Positions 58,593-64,000 of a DNA stretch of 64,000 bases are shown in pieces; the first letter of the stretch is position 1, and each line of letters begins with the position of its first letter. The notes beneath the pieces are model-generated. The model was not told where the DNA came from. It searched no databases and saw nothing but the letters and a program-made list of their open reading frames with translations. Source of the DNA: Mycocentrospora acerina (taxonomy: Eukaryota; Ascomycota; Dothideomycetes; Pleosporales); assembly GCA_022701365.1 (NCBI GenBank), contig JAKUHH010000080.1, positions 2,436 to 66,435 on the forward strand, given 5' to 3'. Made by a program: the position numbers and the translations under genes.

Positions 58593-59510
58593 ATGGATTA
58601 CCAGGCTGCTCCCCCTACCGGCGCCGGCGGCCGCGGCTGCTACAACTGTAGGTCAAATTTCTTCTTTTTTCGCCACCAAACACCAACGACAACAACACGA
58701 ACGAAAGCGCGTTCGAAAGATCTGCCGACGAGATTGTCACTTCGATACCGAACAATCGCTCTACGTCTGCAATGCTGTCTTCCTCTCTCCCTAGTTTCGA
58801 TGCTCTCGAACTTCGCTTCGACCATTTGCAAACGCCATATGGTCTTTCTATGGCCATTCTCTAGCCTGACTCCAGTGCAAATGAAAGTCTTTGTGCCTTT
58901 GCTAACAATCTTTTCAGGCGGAGACAACTCCCACCGCGCTGCTGAGTGCCCCACCAAGGGTACCCCTACCTGCTACAACTGCGGCGAGAAGGGCCACGTC
59001 AGCCGCGAGTGCTCTTCCCCCCAGGCTGAGAAGACCTGCTACCGCTGCGGTGGAACTGGCCACATCAGCCGCGAGTGCACCAAGGACGGAGGTGCCGCTA
59101 TGGGCGGTGCCGGTGGCCAGGAGTGCTACAAGTGCGGACAGCGGGGTCACATTGCCCGCAACTGCTCCCAGGGTGGTGGTGCCTACGGAGGTGCCGCTGG
59201 TGGTGCCGCTGGCGGCTTCGGCGGTGGCCGTGGTGGATACGGTGGCGGTGACCGTGGTGGTTACGGAGGCGCTCGCCAGACTACCTGCTACTCATGCGGT
59301 GGTTTTGGCCACATGAGCCGTGACTGCACCCAGGGTCAGAAGTGCTACAACTGTAAGTTAATTCCACACGACGGTTCTAACGTGTCTAATCTTTTCTCAG
59401 GCGGTGAGGTCGGCCATCTTTCGCGCGACTGCCCCCAGGAGTCCACCTCTGAGCGCGTCTGCTACCGCTGCAAGCAGCCCGGCCACGTCCAGAGCGCTTG
59501 CCCCAACTAG
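58593..59510 (+). CDS. GIS2: CNBP/Gis2-type protein with seven CCHC zinc knuckles
   Basis: Small nucleic-acid-binding protein associated with polysomes and mRNA. Exons 58593-58647, 58918-59352 and 59401-59510; 199 residues. Seven C-x2-C-x4-H-x4-C knuckles: CYNCGDNSHRAAEC, CYNCGEKGHVSREC, CYRCGGTGHISREC, CYKCGQRGHIARNC, CYSCGGFGHMSRDC, CYNCGEVGHLSRDC and CYRCKQPGHVQSAC. Between knuckles 4 and 5 is an RGG/GGY-rich linker. Both introns split the second Cys codon (T|GC) of a CYNC knuckle, numbers 1 and 6. Codon use is strongly biased toward C-ending codons, suggesting high expression. The seven knuckles equal yeast Gis2 and animal CNBP. Confidence 0.95.
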   Translation: MDYQAAPPTGAGGRGCYNCRSNFFFFRHQTPTTTTRTKARSKDLPTRLSLRYRTIALRLQCCLPLSLVSMLSNFASTICKRHMVFLWPFSSLTPVQMKVFVPLLTIFSGGDNSHRAAECPTKGTPTCYNCGEKGHVSRECSSPQAEKTCYRCGGTGHISRECTKDGGAAMGGAGGQECYKCGQRGHIARNCSQGGGAYGGAAGGAAGGFGGGRGGYGGGDRGGYGGARQTTCYSCGGFGHMSRDCTQGQKCYNCKLIPHDGSNVSNLFSGGEVGHLSRDCPQESTSERVCYRCKQPGHVQSACPN

Positions 59511-60536
59511 ACTTCTCGTCTTTGGGTCTAGTCGATTTCCCTGATCTGGTCTGAGTTTCAATGCAACGGATCGCGGTCCGTCCAACGGCCGCGAACCGGC
59601 ATTTTCGAATGTGTAGAGATTGCATCCACGATTTATGAGTCATCGACACGATAACGATTTCTTTTCTTTGTACATCTTCTCATTCTGCGGCTGGCTGCCG
59701 TTTTTCGACGCTTACACGAAAAGCATACAATCGCCTTACATGATTGGACCTGGTTCTTGACCAGCTGGTCGTTTTGACAGAAGCATGGGTTACGGAAAAG
59801 TCTTGAATCAGGAAGAATTTGCATCTGGTGGGAGATACACTGTGGGTGGGTGAGAGAACGGATTCTTTGAAGCGGACAATGAATGGGAGTAGGGCTTCTT
59901 TGTGGGACCAAGTGGTCTGCACACGAACTACGACTGGGCGATGAGGCACTTTCTGTTTGGCGGATGTTCTGTTCAGCTTTCTGGTCGCTGTTGGATAGCT
60001 GATGGACTGGATGGAAGTCGAATACTTAGGAAATGTGGAAAAGCATGTCTCATGGGCTGAGCCTTACAATACTCGGTGTTTTAGTTGATGCGTCTACGAC
60101 ACGTCCGATGTGTCGATATGTTGTTCTGCTGTGATGTGTGAGCCTAAAGAGTGCGGACGTCGTTGCATTTATCTATTGTGACGTTTAGATTCGAGTCGTG
60201 TGCACGCCAAATCGACGGTAGTAGCAGGCACATGGCAGAGCTGTAGTATTAGAGTGCCAACATTCACACCTCGGAGAGTATGAATTCTGATTGGATATTG
60301 AGTTTGGGCTGCGACGATGATGCATGGTCGGATATACTACATGTTGCAACATGACGCTTGTCGACGTGCGGCGTTGACGTTCACGATGAGACGTGAATCC
60401 GTGGGCACGTGCACCGGCTCTCGTTTACGAAGCGCATCCCACCCCAAACAAAGCGATGACACCCCTCGAATCCCCAGTCGCACCACTATCGACGCGTCAA
60501 TCGAAGCCGTTCACGCGCTCAACCTACTCTGGAATC
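59511..60536. other. Intergenic region
   Basis: CNBP 3' flank and CENP-C promoter; only short frames. Confidence 0.5.
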
Positions 60537-63361
60537 ATGGCGCCACAAAGGAAACGCGAAAATCGAGAGAACAACTTCTACAATGTTGGTGTGCAGGGCA
60601 GGTACGCGAACTACACCCCATCGTTTTCACGCACGCGCGATTGACAATGTGTGCAGGAAGACTGGCATTACACTAGAAGAGCGAGAGCGCGATGAATATG
60701 GCCTGGAGGCCATATCAGGCATGTTCTCCTCGCCGGAGAAGTCCCCGCCCAGGCGCGGAGAGAATGCGACAGGCTCAGAGTCGATGGACATACAAGAGAG
60801 TACGTGTCTTTGAGTCTCCAGGAAGCTGCACATAGTGCGCAGGGCCAGGGCGAAATGCGCTGATCCGTGTTCAACTGCAGGTTCTATTCCCGACCTTACA
60901 ACGTCCAAGCAAATACTACGCAACAACCGCACACTGCTTCCTCCCCCTCGATCGCGTTCGCCCATGAAGACGGCCCTTGGTTCTTCGCCTCGCCGGCAAT
61001 CGTCAATGGCCCCGAGAGCTGTCTCTCCCCTCATGTCCAGTCCAGTGCGCGCCGCATCGCAATCCCTAGTCGCCAGGCGTCTGGACTTTGAACAGGACGA
61101 ATCGAGTTTGCAGGAAACGCCAGCTTTGAGTGGTTCGGGCCAACGCCGAAACAGATCATCGGACATTTACGCTATAGAGCAGTCACCCACCCATTCTCTG
61201 CCCGAGGAAAGCTTGATCCAGCAAGAAATTGCAGCAAACGAGGCCGCCGATTACAACGATGCTACCGAACAAAGCTTTGTCGCGCAAATTGGAGATGAGA
61301 CGGTAGCAGGAGAAGAAACTGAGGTCGAGGTTTCCTTGGGTGCCGAGGAAGATTCTGAAATCGTGCCAACGCCGGTGAAACAGCCGGCAAAGAGGGGAAG
61401 AAAGCGAAAGAGCGATGTCTTGGAGTCCGCAGTGCAAGAAGAACCACAATCAGCAAAATCACACAAGCGAGGAGCCAACCTAGCGCTGGCTGCAGAAGCC
61501 AGGAAGAAGGGAAGGAAGACTGCGCCAGCTGACGAACCACGCCGATCTAAACGAGCGTCTGACATATCACAACTCGATCAGAGCAACCTGGATGCTTCCA
61601 TCGATGTTACAGAGGATGCGTCTGAGCAGGTTGATGACCCGCCCATCGTGCCGAAGCGCCGAGGACGGCCTCCTAAAGCCAAGCCTGCCGCTGCAAGAGA
61701 GAAGGAGAAAGAAAATGTTGCGCCAGTCAGGACGAGCAAGAATATCTCAAGCGAAAAGGAGGATCATGTATTCAAGAAGCCTTCCAAACCTATCACAAAG
61801 CCTTTGGCGAAACCTAAGAGCAAATCAGGAACGCAAACTACTGGAAAGGCACCGCAGGTATCTAGTTCTGAGTCTGGCAAACCCGTAGATGCGTACGGCA
61901 ATCCTCTAAGTAAAGCGGACATCGACCGAATGTCTACTGCCTCGACTGGTTCGCGGTATGGACGGGGACGCCATCTTTCGATATACCGTGAAATGGATCC
62001 TGAAGCAGTTGCACGAGTTGGACGAACGGGCAGGCATCGTGTCGCCCCCATTGATTTCTGGAAGAACGACAGAATCACGTACAACACCGATGGTAGCATG
62101 GCCTCGATTGTAAAGGCGCCAGAAACGGAGCCTGACAACAGGCCCTACAAGGGCACAAGCAAGAAGGGCAGAAAGCGGATGCTTACGGCAGTAGAAGAGG
62201 AAGAAATTGAGCTTGATACTTGGGAGGCGGGCGAAGGTGTCCTGACCGGCAACTACAAGGGCTTTGATCGTGCTACTAATTTTGCTTCAAAAGAGATTAT
62301 GACTGACAGAGGTACGTTGCAACAATCTGATTCTATTCTACACGTACACTGACCTTCTATCAGCCATTGCCTGGGCACCAAAGGGTATTGAGCCAGTGGA
62401 GGCTGGAGACGGCACGTTCAGATATGCCAAAATCGGACAATGCAAGTTTGAGGGATCCAAAGCAGATTTCTTGAGTTGGGGCATCCTTGAGATTCCACCA
62501 GGCCAAATGAAGCGCTCTAAGAACTCAAGAAAAATGCACATGGTGTTCAACGTGCAGTCCGGCACAGTTGAAGCAAAAGTTGACGAAAATGAATTTACAG
62601 TCCACAAAGGTGGTGTGTGGCAAGTTCCTCGAGGTAAGTTCTATCCTTCTCATTTCCTCTTTTCTTGCTGTCTGTCTGTCTATTCGTTTTTCACACGTCT
62701 CCGTTTGTTCTTGGCATATTTCGTCAACTTGAGATTGGGTGGCAGCATATACCGCTTCCGATATTCACCTCACATTTGTACGACAGTAGTCTCATTATGC
62801 TTATCTTCTGGCTCACCACCAGACGGGATGCTGCATATTTGAGCTACGTCTTCGTGTTGTGCAACCCCATCTGCAACCGCCGTACTGCCGGGACAGGGGG
62901 ACGAGCGAAGCGAAACTTTGTGGTTTTCATCACCTGCAGATGTGGCGTTTTCTCGCCTGCATGCTGTGCGACACTTCCCCAGGCTGTGGGTTTTCTTTGT
63001 CGTTCGCTGGCCCGCAACCCATGTTCTCTATTTTGCTTTTAGCGCCACCGTCGCACGCCCAAAAGGGGGTTTTCCTTTCCGACATGGGTATGCGACAACC
63101 TATCACCTCGCATACACCACACCCACACACATACACAGAGACATTGTTGAACATGTCTGACACTTCAGCCACCCCCGCGGTCGCATTTCCTTTGTTTCTT
63201 TTCAGTGCGCTTCATTTTTTTTTTTGCGCTTGTGTGGATTGCCTAAGAAGGAACGAACGCCTACTAAATTATCGTTTGCAGGGAATATTTACAGCATCAA
63301 GAACATTGGCAGCGGTACGGCTCGAGTCTTCTTCGCACAGGCTTGCGAGGACCCGGAGTAA
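60537..63361 (+). CDS. MIF2: CENP-C/Mif2 inner kinetochore protein
   Basis: Binds CENP-A nucleosomes and links them to the outer kinetochore. Exons 60537-60601, 60657-60799, 60881-62311, 62364-62633 and 63282-63361; 662 residues. The N-terminus has the Mif2 signature FYNVGVQGRKTGITLEERE followed by DEYGLEAISGMFSSPEKSP. The middle is low complexity with AT-hook-like PAKRGRKRKS and KRRGRPPKAKP. The CENP-C motif is GRHRVAPIDFWKNDRITY. The C-terminal cupin dimerisation domain runs from about WAPKGIEPVEAGDG through KMHMVFNVQSGTVEAKVDE and the tiny last exon (NIYSIKNIGSGTARVFFAQ). The last intron is 648 bp, ten times its neighbours. Confidence 0.95.
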
Positions 63362-64000
63362 ATGAATTGGTCGTTGGGCGGGTAGTGCCACCCCCGGATC
63401 TTTTGTTCCTTCGGTTGTTAAGCTCCGACCATAGGTAGATAGGCGACATGGCAATTACTGTGACGGCGCTTCTTTCGTTGGGAAAATTTTGTTTTTTGTG
63501 TCTCAAGTGGCGGTGACTTTACGACAGACGGCAAAACTTGATGGTTGCAGTCTTGCGAAAAGAGTTGTTCTTGCATAGTGCGCGCGTATCGTGTGGGTGT
63601 GGACGAGTACGTTCAGCCGCCCACCTGCATGTAAGAACGTTGTTATTTCTCTCGGCATGCATATTGAAACTCGGCTAGTCGTTCAATCGATCCAGAGAAC
63701 TCTTCAACCATGTTTGTTTTTCCCTTGATGTTGGTAACCTTTCTACACGTCGTGTTGAGTAGTAGTGGTGGTGGTGGTGGTGGTGGCTTGCAAGAGTGGT
63801 TTTGAAAATTATTTCTAATCGATATCAATACATACATACACATGGAACCTATGATACGAACTCATGGCGTTTTGCTACATCTTGTTGCTGATATTGCTTT
63901 ATTGCCACTTACTTCTTCGTCTTTGCTTTGTTTTTCTTTTCTCCACTGGGCGCGATCTGTCGTTCCTTCATGTTTCACGCACATGGGAAACACCTGTTCA
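63362..64000. other. Intergenic region, CENP-C 3' flank
   Basis: No gene is visible before the window ends; a (GTG)n array lies within it. Confidence 0.5.
63762..63787. repeat. (GTG)n microsatellite
   Basis: Eight or so GTG triplets with a TGG phase, in the CENP-C downstream region. Confidence 0.9.

Noticed and set aside
1..64000. Search for a biosynthetic cluster, intact transposon, CRISPR array or novel multi-gene system
   Set aside because: No polyketide or peptide synthetase, cytochrome P450, cluster regulator, transposase, reverse transcriptase or spaced repeats are visible; neighbouring genes have unrelated housekeeping roles. Closeness of RNase H2A, Ssl1, Rad57, Ctp1 and CENP-C over 45 kb is most likely chance.

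Overview
The window looks like nuclear DNA of a filamentous ascomycete, most likely a dothideomycete (Pleosporales-like); that lineage is an inference, not a search result. Support: short GT-AG spliceosomal introns (about 45 to 110 bp, with CTAAC/CTGAC-type branch sites) in most genes, an AA9 cellulose-active monooxygenase, Chs7-, Hook-, Mif2- and Ctp1-type proteins typical of filamentous fungi, and a tRNA-Ala with an intron. About 20 protein genes are supported, plus one tRNA, two probable decayed genes and several simple-sequence arrays. Exon borders below were worked out by hand from splice signals, reading phase and conserved motifs, without transcript data.

Layout. 0-8 kb: an AT-rich gene-free edge, a secreted AA9 monooxygenase (-), 2 kb of empty sequence, a Hook-family dynein adaptor (-) and a small secreted I9-type protease inhibitor (-). 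9-18 kb: a PUF RNA-binding protein (-), a decayed fragment, a secreted M28 aminopeptidase (-) and a second decayed gene. 18-30 kb: RNase H2 catalytic subunit (+), a Ser/Asp-rich hypothetical protein (+), a short-chain dehydrogenase (-), a PMT2-type protein O-mannosyltransferase (-) and a sugar transporter (-). 31-46 kb: a Chs7-family chitin synthase chaperone (+), TFIIH subunit Ssl1 (+), a fumarylacetoacetase-fold hydrolase (+), an unrecognised large protein (+), a Rad57-like recombination mediator (-) with an unusual repeat-filled intron and promoter, and a carnitine acetyltransferase (+). 47-64 kb: tRNA-Ala(AGC) (-), a kelch-repeat membrane protein (+), an F-box protein (-) divergent from a Sae2/CtIP/Ctp1 homologue (+), a seven-knuckle CNBP/Gis2 protein (+) and the kinetochore protein CENP-C/Mif2 (+).

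No biosynthetic cluster, CRISPR array, prokaryote-type operon or intact mobile element was seen. The genes are mostly housekeeping and independent. Wall and secretion functions recur (PMT2, Chs7, AA9, M28, kelch protein), as do genome-maintenance functions (RNase H2A, Ssl1, Rad57, Ctp1, CENP-C), but nothing in the sequence ties them into one system. The most unusual features are at the gene-structure level: an 8-nt exon in the Chs7-family gene, a 12-nt exon in the kelch gene, an in-frame stop that a 3n-length intron would remove, a possible two-start mitochondrial/cytosolic enzyme, two introns at the same place in two zinc knuckles, and a CACGTG-bearing repeat array upstream of the Rad57-like gene.
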